This document shows, piece after piece, positions 24,339 through 36,478 of a stretch of 64,000 bases of DNA (positions are counted from its first letter, which is position 1; every line of letters starts with the position of its first letter). Below the pieces are notes generated by a model, which saw only the letters and a program-made list of their open reading frames with translations, searched no databases and was not told the DNA's origin. This DNA comes from Ganoderma boninense. Taxonomy: Eukaryota > Basidiomycota > Agaricomycetes > Polyporales > Polyporaceae. The stretch lies in contig CM035315.1 of assembly GCA_002900995.3 (NCBI GenBank), positions 2,635,826-2,699,825 on the forward strand. The letters run 5' to 3'. The position numbers and the translations under genes were made by a program.

Positions 24339-27099
24339 ATTGTATTCGGACCACCCGTCGAAGTTTTCTTGCCCGTCATCGCTCTTGTATAATGTATCTT
24401 TGTCGCTGAGATTGCAAGCTCTCGTCGCTGTTGTTCTACTGTGCCTCCCCCGTCAATCACTCTTACATAATGAAACCTGTGGTGGTTGCACCGGATCTCG
24501 CCATGCATGGCCTCTGTTTAGCTATAAAGTACTACCGCTTGTGATCAATCATCTCTTTGTACACATCTCTTGGCTCTCTACTATAATATGTATCTGTCAT
24601 GTCACATGTGATGTGCTGTGGGCACTGGGCAGTATGTGTTGACTTCATGGCTAAACTTAAACGGTGAGCGCGAGGCCGCTGTGTCTGCCTACTGGCCATC
24701 TGATTCTCACCGTGGACATAGCGCCCGTGGATTTTCACCTATTGGGATCACCTGTTGTACTGAGGATTTTGTAATTCAACTGTCCTGGGGGGAATCATTC
24801 TAGCGGAACATGCACGTGGCATGCGCCACAGCAATGACATCAGGAGAACGTCGAACCTAGTCGGACTGCACCAGTCCGCCGGAGTCCGTCGGAGTCCGCC
24901 GGAACACGTGACGGTCTGGGCGCCAGAAATGTCCGAGGCGCTCACTTCCTCGAGCGAAGTCAGGCGAAGTCCCAGTTCTTCTTGGACCCCAAGTTTTCGC
25001 CTTCCTCCACGGAAGTGACAATGACGAAGCCGACACGATAACAGTATGAACCTGACTTACTTTAGCATTACGCACCACGCCAGGTCCTCAAGCTGCCTTG
25101 AAGCTTCAACCTTTGATTGTCTCGAGCCGGTCTGCTCTTGTGAGTCACATAACCCTTAAATAAGACTTGCTCGAGTATTGATATGATTCGCTTACTGGTC
25201 AAGGTGTTCTCAATAGTTGAGACTGCAAGAAGCTTCTCAGGCACAGTGACCTACTGGCGGACAAGCTGGTTGACTCTGCATCAGCAAAACTGCAGGACGG
25301 GCGTGCTTCAGCGGGTTTGAGTGCGCTCCAATACGATATCACCAATTGACCCAATTTTCCTGAGCGAACCCCTTGAGTTTGATAAAATCCCGCTTAAGTC
25401 CAAGGTCATTGAGAAAATGTACCTGAATGGGGTGGAACACGAGCGACACGATTGAGGCCGATTGGAACACGCGCTCGCCACCATCCTGGCAATTGTGCTC
25501 AATCAGCTTGAATTATCTACGCATGGACGAATTGAGAGTGATTCAAAATGCCATTCGAACTTATGGTGCTACAAAACAAATATATTGGAACTCGGAGCGA
25601 CAGAGGCTAGCTACTACATATCTAGTACTCGGACGCGAGCTTGTGCCACTAGCGGGCGGTGGTCAGGGACGCACCTCGGACAATGCTGGAGGCCATGGAG
25701 ATGCACTAGCATTGGAGCCTGAGCAAAGACCTTCGATGGCGTAGGACGCACCTTCGAATTACTGACTCAGCGTTTGGTAGAAGGGCCGGAGGCAGGCTGC
25801 TGGTGACGGGGAATCGCGACCGAGACGATGACCTACCTGTACCCGACTCGGACCGGTGGCATATACACGCGAAAACAGTAAAAACACTTACCTGGATACT
25901 CCCGGACAGAATAATGCCGCATATAGCCGCATATATGCACAGTGAAGAAGCTCACTTACCTTGTTACGCAACCTGAACCCGAAAACATAGACGACGTACC
26001 ATACTTAACCCAACGCCAATCTCAACCTCAGCATCGAAGTCGAAGCTGCCTTGACGCTCTCAAAACGAGGACTTGGAAGAACTGAGAGTCGACAGAGATG
26101 ATGGAGGTAGGAGGGAGAGTTAGAACATAAGGAGTTGGGGGAGGGGCGACCGTTTTTGTAGCGCGTCGAGAAATGACGTCGTGGGTTGAGACGTGGGGGC
26201 TCGATCGGGACCCGTCCTGATTTGGCAGCCCGCCCTCTCTCGCGGCTGCCACTGGCGGTGCTGTCTGCAAATAATGGAGGTAATGTTGACTGTCAGTCCA
26301 TGGCGAGTGTCAAAACGCAGGATAGCGGAGAAAGCTTGACACGCTTGAAGCCGGCAAGAATTGAATTTGTTCGAGCAATTTTTCGAATCCGGCTCAATCG
26401 ACTTCAATTGCCCTCGCTCGAGTTCGAAACCAATTTCTCCCGATTTGGGGTCCCAGAGCCGATTGACCCAATCTTGCCCGAGTGTTTTGCACTTTTGCTG
26501 ATGTGCTATCATTAATGGTATGTCTTCCCCGTTTCTTATCCTTGCAATACATCTGCTGCCAGTCTCAGTCCGAGTCGCTTGTCTAGTAGTAGGTATCGTC
26601 GAGAGTAATTGCATTTTTGTTTGTCTATAAGTATATATATATTATAACCATAATCTCAAATGCGGCACCGGGCCTAGTATAGTCTACAGTAACTCAAGAA
26701 TGCCTCAAATTACTGATTCAAGTAAAACAGGTCAGCAGTCGTGGATATAAACCTTGTCCCCCACTCTAGCAGGACTCAGTAGTCAGTGCACGAACAAGTT
26801 GAAGCTGTTGCCCAATGCTCAGCGAAGCTGAGCGCTGAACGCTGAACTGCAGAAGCGGCGAGTGGGCGCCTCTTGGGGTTGCGGTATCACGCAGGCCAAG
26901 ACAGGCCAAGACACTGCTGGACTCCGGTGGATTTGCACGGTCAGGATGGGTTTGAAGTTTTGGACATCAGCAAAAGTGAAAAAATGTCCACCCGGCGTGC
27001 AGACATTGCCTCCACCATGCATAAGCACGTGAGCATGCGAGGCTGCGAAGACACTCCCGTGCAATCCTCATGATCCCAAACAATATGTGGACAGGAATG
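24339..27099. other. Transition zone between gene region and repeat island, no gene recognised
   Basis: This stretch starts with the Tup1 3' flank. Around 24,880-24,905 there is a short run of a near-repeated 10-mer (AGTCCGCCGG and AGTCCGTCGG). No frame on either strand carries a known domain, including the longest one at 26,120-26,614 on the minus strand. Two parts, near 25,345 and 26,458, share an ATTGACCCAATTTT-like word, which hints at old repeats. Confidence 0.5.
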
Positions 27100-29904
27100 C
27101 ATGCCCACGAACACTTGGGGTCAGGTCCATCAGGATGGTGTTAGTACTCACCCTATAGAATCCCATATACTTTCTAAGAGAATATCTAGGCCGTAGAGCT
27201 TGCCGCCAAGCTTTCCGAGGGCCTCAAGTCTATCTGGGAAACCAGCCTTTGCCAATGAGATATGAAAAGGTATAATTAGAAAATATTAGAATATTAGAAT
27301 AGTAGTAACATGTTAGGTAATATTTGAGAGGTTCCCAGAAAGAGTAGTTCCACAATAGCACTAAATAGTGCAGAGTAGCACTACAGTAGCATGTGGTAGA
27401 CATATGAATAAGACTGAACATTGTCTGGACTAGTTTTATAAAGCTTTAAACACAATATAAGCATGCCATACTCAAAGACAAGCATACTGCAAAAAGCTGG
27501 AAATTTTAATAAAACATTTATTACTCTTACCACCCAGGATTAAACCCTCAGCCTCTTTCTATTTTGGCACAGCACTGAGATGTGCAAACAGCTTAGCCCA
27601 CTACACCACAAGGGCTTATGCTAAGTAAGGTGGTATAGGCTATATGTACCCCCTGCTGCTGGACTTGGGAAAAATCGAGAGATGTAGGTCAACTTCAACA
27701 TCAATATATCTTGTGTTCATTCTATGTTATAGGCTTATATAGTGTATGTGACATATATACTTATGTATATTGATTAGACTACAAGAATCTATTTAAGTTG
27801 CTGTTACATTGATACTTAGGATTTTTATTTAGACTTTGTTAAAGCTGTCTAGTCTTGGCTAGTAAAATAGATTTATTGGGCTTATATCTGAGGCATTCAA
27901 TTAAGATTGACTATGTATAACAATATTAGTATACTGCAGTAGCAACTAGTAGCACTAAATAGCACTACAATAGATTGGGTTAGATGCAGTAGTTCTAATT
28001 TGTATAATATAGATAGGTCTCTTTTGTAGTAGCTGTAGGATAGATAGCATTAGTACTTTATTAGAATAAGATATTATAATAGTACATATTATTACACATT
28101 GGCAAAAGCTGGTTTTCCTGACATCACAGTATGGTGTTGAAGTACTCCTTGCACATCTTGAAGAACGTGGACTGCAGAGTTGTCTTCTTCCTTTGATGTA
28201 CAGGAAGGAGTGATGAAGGAAAACTAGAGGCGGCGCATAATATTGACGACGTGGTGGGGCACAGGAAGGGTTCTGAATGCAGGGCTGGTTTACAGTATGG
28301 AGACCTGTATACACTCACGTGACAATATTCACATTCTGATCGACGTGTCACATCAGATACTATTTAGACACACCTATAAATGCCCATCTTGATGAAAAAT
28401 GCCAAGTCGAGTGCTTTTCTTCCTACCACCATCTCCTCTCTTCTCCAAGTCTCAATTCCCAGTCATTCAATGTACCAAGGACTCAGAAAGTATGTTCCTG
28501 TTGCCTCCAAGTTCAAGCTTGGCCACAGGAATCATGCTGCAAAAGTAGGTCCCTGTTAATAAATATATATATGCGATCAAATATATGTGCATATACTCAC
28601 CCTCCTTCACCCAGTTTTGCCATCAATATCATCCACTCTGCTCAATGTCAGGTGCGTCCTGTCGCTATCAGCCCACATAACCCCCCCCGAGGACAGGCTG
28701 TGGTTGCCTCTGCGCTCATGCCCCCTGAGTCTTTGACATCACTGTTCTCATCCTTATCTGGCTCGGGGCTTCATTGAGTGATCAGGCCATAGGTACGTGC
28801 TGTCTTTATATGTGTTGCAGATTCTGAGTCAGGCTGCATCTGTCAGAGTGCATTTCCACGACCCTGGCCATCTTATGCCCATGCTTGCAACCCTCCTACC
28901 CCCCTACCCATCATGATCATGCAAGCACACCCATCCCCACTTCCCCACTCCCACTCTCACTCGTACCTGAGGATGTTCACATTGCTGCCACTGGATTCGT
29001 AGAGTGAAGCGGGGCATGAAGACAAGATTGCGAAAATGTGAGCATCATATTTTCTGTCTGCATCTCCAGGTACATCCCTACCCAGCGTTCTCTGTTATTT
29101 TTTGTTTCCCTTGTCACTGCGTCCTATCTGATATGTGGCCTCTACCTTGGTATGCCTTTGCACGAATAAGCTTTTCTTCATGTGTGCCTCCAAACACCAT
29201 TCATGCTACTCCTCTGGCATCGAGTCTGAATTTATAGGATTTTGCATTGCTGTGCTAGTACTAGCATGTGGTGGGTGTTATATTGGCAGTTGAACATGCG
29301 GGTGCATCACACTACAATACTTCTAATTAATAACATTGTACTTTGTACTATTGTGGTCCCAATGACAAGTACCCTGCTTTACATGTCAGGCATGCATCTG
29401 CCTAATTCTGAGAACTAAATATATTTATGTTTACTATTTATTGCGACTATGCCAGATCTGTATTGTTGCATGGGTTAGCAATCCCACCAATTCCAGGCAA
29501 TCCTCACAATTTTGTGTGAGGATTGCCTGAAATTTTGGAGGTCGCACAGCTGTGCACTTTGGGGGTGTGGGATTCCACAGGCAGGCCATCGAGCTGTCTC
29601 TCAGACCACTCTTTGGGAAGGATGTGTGGTCTCTTCATGATTCCCTGTGTCAGTGTGGGCATAGAATACTAGAGAACACTTTAGCATTTTTGCTGATAGA
29701 GAGGTAAAAACATGCTAATATCAACTATTTAGTACACAGTGTACTTGTGTATGTCATAGCGCTAAATGTACGTAGACTACGAGTGCCAAAAACCTCTTCG
29801 AGTATCCTCCATACAACCATATCACCTGAAGCTGTCATGAACAGGCATTACGAGCTACATATATAGTACCAGCCAAGTGTCAAGCCAAGCTTGCCATTGC
29901 GTCC
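27100..29904. repeat. AT-rich, CpG-poor block
   Basis: Base composition changes abruptly to AT-rich with few CG dinucleotides. I found no coding frame of substance, only many stops in all frames. One tRNA-like relic lies inside (27,513-27,611). The pattern fits old repeats worn down by cytosine deamination. Confidence 0.6.
27513..27611 (-). repeat. tRNA-derived relic (A-box and B-box like)
   Basis: Read on the minus strand, this begins AGCCCTTGTGGTGTAGTGG (A-box-like D arm) and later has GGGTTTAATCCTGGGTGG (B-box/T-arm-like). The spacing between the boxes is longer than in a normal tRNA and no proper anticodon arm forms, so a tRNA-derived repeat or dead tRNA is likelier than a working gene. 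Confidence 0.45.
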
Positions 29905-30364
29905 TGTCACGACTGGCTGTCGAGTAAGATCAGGGAGGAGGCTTACGAGACGAGCAAGGGCGTCGACGAGCACTTGTGCAGCGAGAGCGGAGCAGGGCTC
30001 GACAGTCAGGCTGGAGACAAGATGTATTGAGCGAGTAACTAACGAGCGAGAATACAGTGGGGCTTACCTGGAGACAAGAGGTCAAAACTGAGGTCTCCAG
30101 GTAGCAAAGTACAGGTCTTATATACATGTAACAGACAATGAGAACCGGGGACAATAGGTAACTATGGACACGGAAACCAGTGGGAGAACAACGGTATGTA
30201 GTACAATGACGATGGGAACAATAGGTAACCAGAGTTATTGTACTTCAAGAACAAGGGATGGGTTTGCTATACAACGGAGGACAATAAGGACGACGTGGGA
30301 GGCAAACTGTCCGAGAATGGAAAGAGAGACGCCAGGGTAGACGCCGAGCGTGCCGTTCATGACA
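29905..30364 (-). repeat. 3' LTR of Gypsy element 1
   Basis: It is bounded by TGTCA and TGACA and carries a TATATACATG promoter-like stretch near 30,119-30,128. It matches, with scattered changes, the right-hand LTR (35,852-35,970 plus 36,677-36,996) and the degraded copies at 37,728, 41,832, 44,014 and 44,405. Confidence 0.88.
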
Positions 30365-30381
30365 ATACCCCCCTCCTAAGG
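30365..30381 (-). other. Polypurine tract of Gypsy element 1
   Basis: On the minus strand TTAGGAGGGGGGTAT lies directly before the 3' LTR. This is where plus-strand synthesis is primed in LTR retroelements. The same tract recurs beside the second Gypsy LTR at 44,875. Confidence 0.75.
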
Positions 30382-30390
30382 ATCGTGTCC

Positions 30391-33300
30391 TCACGATCGA
30401 GTCTTCTTGTTGAGAGGGTCAGGAGCATCGGGATGTGTTGAATAAAACTTTTGCAGCACTTTTGGCACATTTGCTAGATCTGACACATCTTCCCAGCTAT
30501 CATGTTTAGGGCCCCAGCCCTTCCAGTGAACAAGATACTGCAGTTTCTTTCACCGCCCATACCGACGTGACTCCAACACTTCCTCCACTTCATACTCCTC
30601 CTCTCCTTCCACTTCAAGAGCTGTGGGCTCAGGGGGATGTCATCCAGGAAGTTGGCTTTCTTTGTATGGGTGCAGGAGCGTCACATAGAACACTGGGTGG
30701 AGTCCCATATCTTTGGGGAGCTTGAGCTCATAAGCCAAGTTGCCCACTTTGCGCTTGACAGGGTACGGGCCAGCGTACCGGTCCACCAGTTTCCGAGAGA
30801 CTCCAGGGACACGGAAGTTCCTAGTGTCGAGCCACACCTTCTGACCCTCCTTGAATTCTGGAGCAGTGGAGACATAGCGATCGTAGTACTCCTTCATCCA
30901 TTCTGCTGCCAGGGTTAAGGCTGAGGTCACATCCTCCCTTGCCTGCCGCAACTCCTCTCTTCGTTCGTCTGCCGTAGGCACCGTGGTGGATAGCATTGGA
31001 ACATGGAACTGAGGTTCATAGCCGTACATGAGGTAAAACGGCGAGTACCCTGTGGATGAATGTATGCGTGAGTTAAAGCAGTATTCTGCTGTTGGCAGCC
31101 ACTTGACCCAATCGTCACAGCACCTTGAGCAGTACATCTGCAGGTATGCCTCTATCTCCTGGTTCCATTGCTCCGACTGCCCATCCGTCTGCGGGTGGTA
31201 GGCTGTGGACAATGCACTCTCTATATCGAGGCCTTAAAGGATTGCACGGAAGAGCTTGCTAGAGAACTGGGGCCCCCAATCAGAGATGATCTTTTGCGGG
31301 AGTCCATGTAGACGGAACCATTCTCGAATGAAGTTGTTTGCAGTCCCTTCCGTGTCGATCTCCTTGGTGCATGGAATAAGGTGAATCATCTTTCCATGCC
31401 AATCAGCAATAAGCTGGAGCACATTGTATCCATCCACCTCTGGCAGTCCAGTGATGAAGTCACAGGTCACTACTTGGCCTGGGCCGTCTGGGATCTCGTT
31501 GGGTTGAAGGGGACCATGTGGCTTTGCATGTGAAGTCTTGCCACAGCGACAAGTGTCGCAGGTCTCAACGTAATCCTTAATGAACTTTGCCATGCCCGGC
31601 CACCAGTAGTTCTGTGTAACCAACTCCACCGTCTTTGCCTGGCCAGGGTGTCTAGCAGGCGGGAGGTCATGGTGAATGCGCACTATCTCTGCTCGGAGTG
31701 TGTCATCTTTGGGGACATAAACTTGGCCGCGGTAGAGCAGCAGGCCTTGTTCTGTGTTCCAGTCCACAAAATCGTTATGTAGACATGCTGGTCCTAGCTT
31801 ATTGAGCTTGCTGAGTGCCTTTGCGACCTCCTGCTCACGCTCTCCACATTCTCAAATGCGGCAGAGCAGTGCCTTTTCTGGTACCACCAACATGTGCCCT
31901 CTCTTAGCTGCCAGTACTCAGAAGCGATTGGGTTGCAATATGACTTGGTTCAGGTTGTCATCGGCATTGTCCTTCTGGTGATCAGGCCTGTGCGACAGCG
32001 CATCCACCCTACCATTGGAGGTGCCCGGCTTGTGTGCAATGACAAAGTCGAACCGCGACAGGTAGAGAGCCCATCGTACTTGCCTGCATGTGAGGTTTTG
32101 TGCGGCCTTCCAGTACTCGAGGTTCTTGTGGTCCGACTGGATCTCGAACACACTAGGAAGATCCTCGAGGTAGTGGCACCAGGCCTGCAGGGCACGGATG
32201 ATAGCAAGCATCTCCTTGTCGTAGATCTCGTAGGTGCGTTCCGCATCGCTCATTGACTCAGAGTGGAAAGCCACAGGGTGCCATTTGCCGTCCTCCCCCT
32301 CCTGAGACAGAACCGCGCCGGTAGCATACCCAGATGCATACCACACTGAAGTCCTTAATGAACCGCCTGTAGAAATTCGTGAAACTGTGGAACTTCCGTA
32401 CATCTGAGGCGTTCTGAGGGACAGGCCATTCTGCGATACCCCTGACCTTCACTGGGTCCATCTCCACACAGTTCTCCGAGACGAGCACACCTAGGTACTC
32501 AACCTTAGGCTGTTCGAATTCGCACTTCTCTGGCTTGCAGAACAGGTCGTGCTCCACCAGATGCTTCAGGACCTCACGCACCAATGTGCGGTGTTCCTCG
32601 ATGTTGTTGGTGAATATGAGGATGTCGTCAAGGTAGATAGTGATTTTGCCGAGTATGATGAGGTCCTTGAAGATGTCATTCATGAGTGCAGAGAATGTAC
32701 TGGGTGAGTTAGCCAGTCCGAAGTACATCATGTTTAGTTCAAACAGTCCGTGATTGGTAACAAAGGCAGCCTTCCATTCATCACTGGTCTTAATCCACAC
32801 ATTGTTGTACCCCCAGCGGATGTCAAGCTTCGTAAAGTACTTGGCCCTCTTGAGTAAATCCATCAAGTCCAACACCAACGGCAGTGGGTATCGGTTCTTA
32901 ATGGTGATGTTGTTCAATCGCCGGTAGTCCTGTACAGGATGTAGGCTGCCATCCTTCTTTTTAACAAAGAAGAATGGTGACGACATCAGTGACTTTGACT
33001 CTTGAATATATCCTTTGGCCAAGTTCTCACTAAGGAACTTGTCAAGCTCGACCTGCTCGCTGGGCGACAGGGGGTACACCTTGGAATGGAACATCCTAGC
33101 ATCTGGTATGAGTTCTATAGCGTGGTCGTAGGGTCCGTGCTCAGGCAGGCGTTTGGACACCTCTTTCGAGAACACACGCAGATACTCGTGGTACTGGGAA
33201 GGTACAATCTCTTCGACAGGACGGACTTCCTTCTTCTGGTACTCTTGTTTAGTGCACTGTTGGGAGTAGGTGTAGCTCGCTGACACAAAGATCTTAGGGG

Positions 33301-33940
33301 TACCTCGAAGTTGTCGTCCATCTTCCAGTGCATTGAGAAGAGACTCCTCAGTGCCATCCCATTCCGGCAGAAAACCTGGTGGTGGAGGCCTATCTTCCTC
33401 CTCCTCCTCGACCATTATGGCCGTGCATATCCTACCTATCATCTTTTGCCTTCCGCACCCACCGAGAACCATTAGCGCGCGCATAAGCCGTACCTCCGTA
33501 TCACGCGCTTTGGTCTCAACAGGTTTGGATGCCTTCCAATGAGCCAGACATGCCTCTGGACATCTCGATAGGCGCAGCGAGCCACGTTCCCAATCTACTT
33601 CAGGGTTGTGCTCGCGCAGCCAGTCCAGGCCAATGATCACATCCTCTTCCCCTATGTCTGTCACCACAAACACCACCTTCTCCTGGTGGTCTCCAATCGC
33701 CATATCCAACACGGTGACCTCCGTGATCGTCCTATCACGGTTTTCAGTACCGTCTATGTTGTACAGAGGAATTGGCCTTGCCAATTTCCTCGTCGTAACC
33801 TGGTTCTTCTCTATGAACCGTCTATGTAAAAACTTGGTAGTAGCTCCGCTATCTACCATCGCTACTATGTCCTTATGTCACTGCTTGCTGATCAACCGTA
33901 CTGGTATATAAAAGTGCTGACCACTGTGATTTACTTCATA
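30391..33940 (-). pseudogene. Gypsy pol: protease, RT, RNase H, integrase, chromodomain (broken)
   Basis: Right to left: a retropepsin-like segment with VDSGATTKF near 33,857; reverse transcriptase with FFVKKKDGSLHPVQDYRRLN and the YLDDILIF active site; RNase H with YATGAVLSQEGEDGKWHP and HKNLEYW; the integrase zinc finger (HHDLPPARHPG, CDTCRCGK) and core (CDFITGLPEVDGY, then SDWGPQFSS where SDRGPQF is usual); and a C-terminal chromodomain (YLVHWKGWGPKHDSWED) ending NKKTRS at 30,391. The stretch between FIKDFS and the RNase H start is missing, with a frame change at about 32,335. Stops occur in the integrase (near 31,235), after ESQLPG (near 30,638) and in the chromodomain, where TGG has become TGA (near 30,556). 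Non-functional. Confidence 0.9.
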
Positions 33941-34097
33941 TACAAACATGGAACTCAGTACAGAAAATCGACTATTACTACAAGAGCCAGCACATGCAGC
34001 GTCCAGTGCAGCTCTAATCAGAAACCCTCCTTCTTCTCAGCAGCCGAAAGGGCCACAAGCTTCTCCTCCATTGCCTTGACCTGGGCCTGAAGAGCCG

Positions 34098-35505
34098 CTA
34101 CTTCCGTAGCCACAGTGATAAGGAAGTGGCTTGCTGACTCTTCAACCACAGACAGTCATACTTACGATGTCTGGGCTGGCCACAGATGTAGCAGTTTCCT
34201 GAGAACGGCTTCTTCCCAGTAGCAGCCGCCTTCTCCCCCTTCTTCTTCCATCCAAACGACTTCGGCTGTTCTTCCTCTCTGGTGACGAGGGCCTGGTCAA
34301 GCGACAGCGCCACCTTCTGGATTTTGGTGAGGTCCGAGATGTTGTGAGCACTGGTGGCCAGGATGTTCCAGAGTCTGGGAGGTAGGCCGGAGTGGTAGCA
34401 TTCGTGTTTGTCCTCGTCACCAAAGTTGGTCCATGCTGCAGTTGCATTGAACTGTGCCGTATACTCCTGGACAGTGCCAACCTTGCGATATGCCTTGCAA
34501 AGCTTGACAAGTTCAGCGATGGCAGCCTCCTTGTCATCAGCTGTGCAGAAGTGATCCTTGAAGGCCGTGCTGAATGTGCCGTAGTCTGCCCAAGGGCTAG
34601 CTAGTTCCACTGGCAAGTTTTACAATGTGGGGGACAGCCCAGGCTGCCACTCCTTCTGTGAGCTTACTGAGGATGGTCATCCATATGACCTCGCTGGGTG
34701 TACTGACCGCTACCGCTGTGAGTGTGTTGTAGTAGGTCTGGGCTGCGGACACAAAGCAAAGCCCATCTTGTGTGGATTTTCCATCGTATTCACGTGGGGC
34801 AATTTGGAAAAGGAGCTTGGAGGTGTCGAATGTCGGCGCAGGTACAGGAGTGGTCATGGTGGGTGCAGGAGGTGGATTGGGTGCAGGAGGAGGGTTGGAC
34901 GAGGACAACGATTGCAGGGCATTGGAACTGGTAGCTTTTGGCTTTGGTTCCTTCTTTACCTCAGGCTTCTCTTCTGCCTTTGGAAGTTTAGAAGTTGACA
35001 CAATGGGTGATGAGGGGTTTGAGCTTCGTCGTTGTCCAAGACATTCAGTAACGAGTGCAATGGTTTTGTCAAGAGCTGGGGAACCTGTGGATCGACTGGG
35101 GGTGGCAGTCCCACTAGGTACATGACTGGGAGCACAGCTGGGGGGCTGGGTGCTGGGGCGACTCCGTGCGGCAGCAATAGCTGCCCGTGTGGGCCTTGTA
35201 GAGGGGGCTGGTGGTGGCTGGGCGAGTTGGTCTAAGATTGCCTGTCATTGGCTAGGGTGTGGCTGGATAAAGGGTCGGAATGGAGCCCACTTGGTGGCTG
35301 TCTAGTCAAAGGTTGAGTCATGGTGTGGGCAGGGTTGGTGATCACAAACAAACCACTGTTGTTTGGTGGTGTTCCAGTGCTGGCTTTTGACCGCGGTGTT
35401 GTGAAATACGTGTGACCTTTGACTGCAAGCCATGGTGAGGGGAGTGGAGGTAGCTCGCTTCCTATCCCAGGAATAGAAACGGCAGGTGCACAATCTGACA
35501 CTGTC
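34098..35505 (-). pseudogene. Gypsy gag with CCHC zinc knuckle (frame-shifted)
   Basis: The N-terminal part is Pro/Gln-rich. The middle holds the capsid-like helices (YDGKSTQDGLCFVSAAQTYY) and, after a frame change near 34,610, AFKDHFCTADDKEAAIAEL. The nucleocapsid end carries CYICGQPRHRKYDC, a CCHC knuckle. Gag would package the element RNA. The break makes it non-functional as a single protein. Confidence 0.8.
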
Positions 35506-36193
35506 TGCTCAGCCTCCTCAGCCTATTGCTGTGTCTTAGCCCAGGGGACATGGGCCCAAGGGTGTTCTGCCCTGGCTTTGTTTCGCCGCCTTTCTCTAGC
35601 CTCCCACGCCATGAGGCGGACCACTTCTGTCAGTACCAGGGTCTCATGTCAGGAGCTTTCCATGTACTGTACCACTGAGAGTGGCAAGCCTCAGGTTGCG
35701 CCGAGACCACATCCAATGGTGTGACTAGAGCGTGCACTATGCTAGGCCAACACAGAGGATCTAAGTGTGTACCGTACGTACGAGAAGGAAAGAATGTAGG
35801 TAGAGTACGCCAGTGCTCATGTGGAAGTTTTGACCTAATCTTACGACTGGCTGTCAAGTAAGATCAAGGAGGAGGCTTACGAGATGAGCAAGGGCGTCAA
35901 CGAGCACTTGTGCAGCGAGAGCGGAGCAGGGCTTGACAGTCAGGCTAGAGACAAGATGTATTGAGTGAGTAACTAACGTAAGGCTGAACACGGTTACAGT
36001 TAACACTACGGTTAACAATTAACCGAGCCACACTTTGAGCCGCAGTTATACGAGCCGCGGTTTAATGTTAACCGCGGTGCAGTTAACTGCGGCTCCGGAT
36101 CAAGGCTACAATAGAACACTTTAAACCGCAGTTTAACTGTGGTTTACAATACTATATTAAATACATAACATTTACATATTTAATACTATTGTA

Positions 36194-36262
36194 CCAGCCG
36201 GGAATTGAACCAGAGACCCGGTCTGTTGAAACAGGCATGCTAACCACTGCACTATGGGCTCT
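36194..36262 (-). repeat. tRNA-like unit, left arm of MITE copy 1
   Basis: On the minus strand it opens GAGCCCATAGTGCAGTGG (A-box-like) and ends TCTGGTTCAATTCCCGG (B-box GGTTCAATTCC). A possible seven-base anticodon loop is TTTCAAC, but the arms pair imperfectly. It is probably a tRNA-derived segment with Pol III promoter boxes rather than a working tRNA. Confidence 0.6.
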
Positions 36263-36308
36263 TAATGAGCTTATACATATGTATATTCATATACCAACGA
36301 CCTTTTAG

Positions 36309-36352
36309 ATCTTATCTTATCTTATCTATCTTATCTTATCTTATCTTATCTC
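36309..36352 (+). repeat. CTTAT-type microsatellite in MITE copy 1
   Basis: CTTAT units repeat with one CTAT break, about 44 bases in all. Copy 2 has a shorter version (about 36 bases), so the length varies between copies. Confidence 0.85.
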
Positions 36353-36397
36353 AGTAAGTAAGAGTACTTATTATATTACTTACCTATGGCTGCAATG

Positions 36398-36478
36398 GCC
36401 TGTTGGTGTAGTGGTTAGTACGCCTGGTCGAATGAATGCAGAGCCCTGAGGTCTCTGGTTCAATTCCCGGTTGGAACA
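36398..36478 (+). repeat. tRNA-like unit, right arm of MITE copy 1
   Basis: On the plus strand it has TGGTGTAGTGGTTAGTACGC (A-box-like) and TCTGGTTCAATTCCCGG (B-box-like). It faces away from the unit on the left, about 135 bases away. The anticodon region is longer than normal. Confidence 0.6.

Noticed and set aside
26120..26614. Minus-strand frame of 164 codons in the transition zone
   Set aside because: Composition and lack of any known motif suggest chance or a worn repeat; no intron pattern supports it.
36194..36478. Functional tRNA genes in the MITE
   Set aside because: The promoter boxes match but acceptor and anticodon arms pair poorly, and the anticodon differs between copies; called tRNA-like only.
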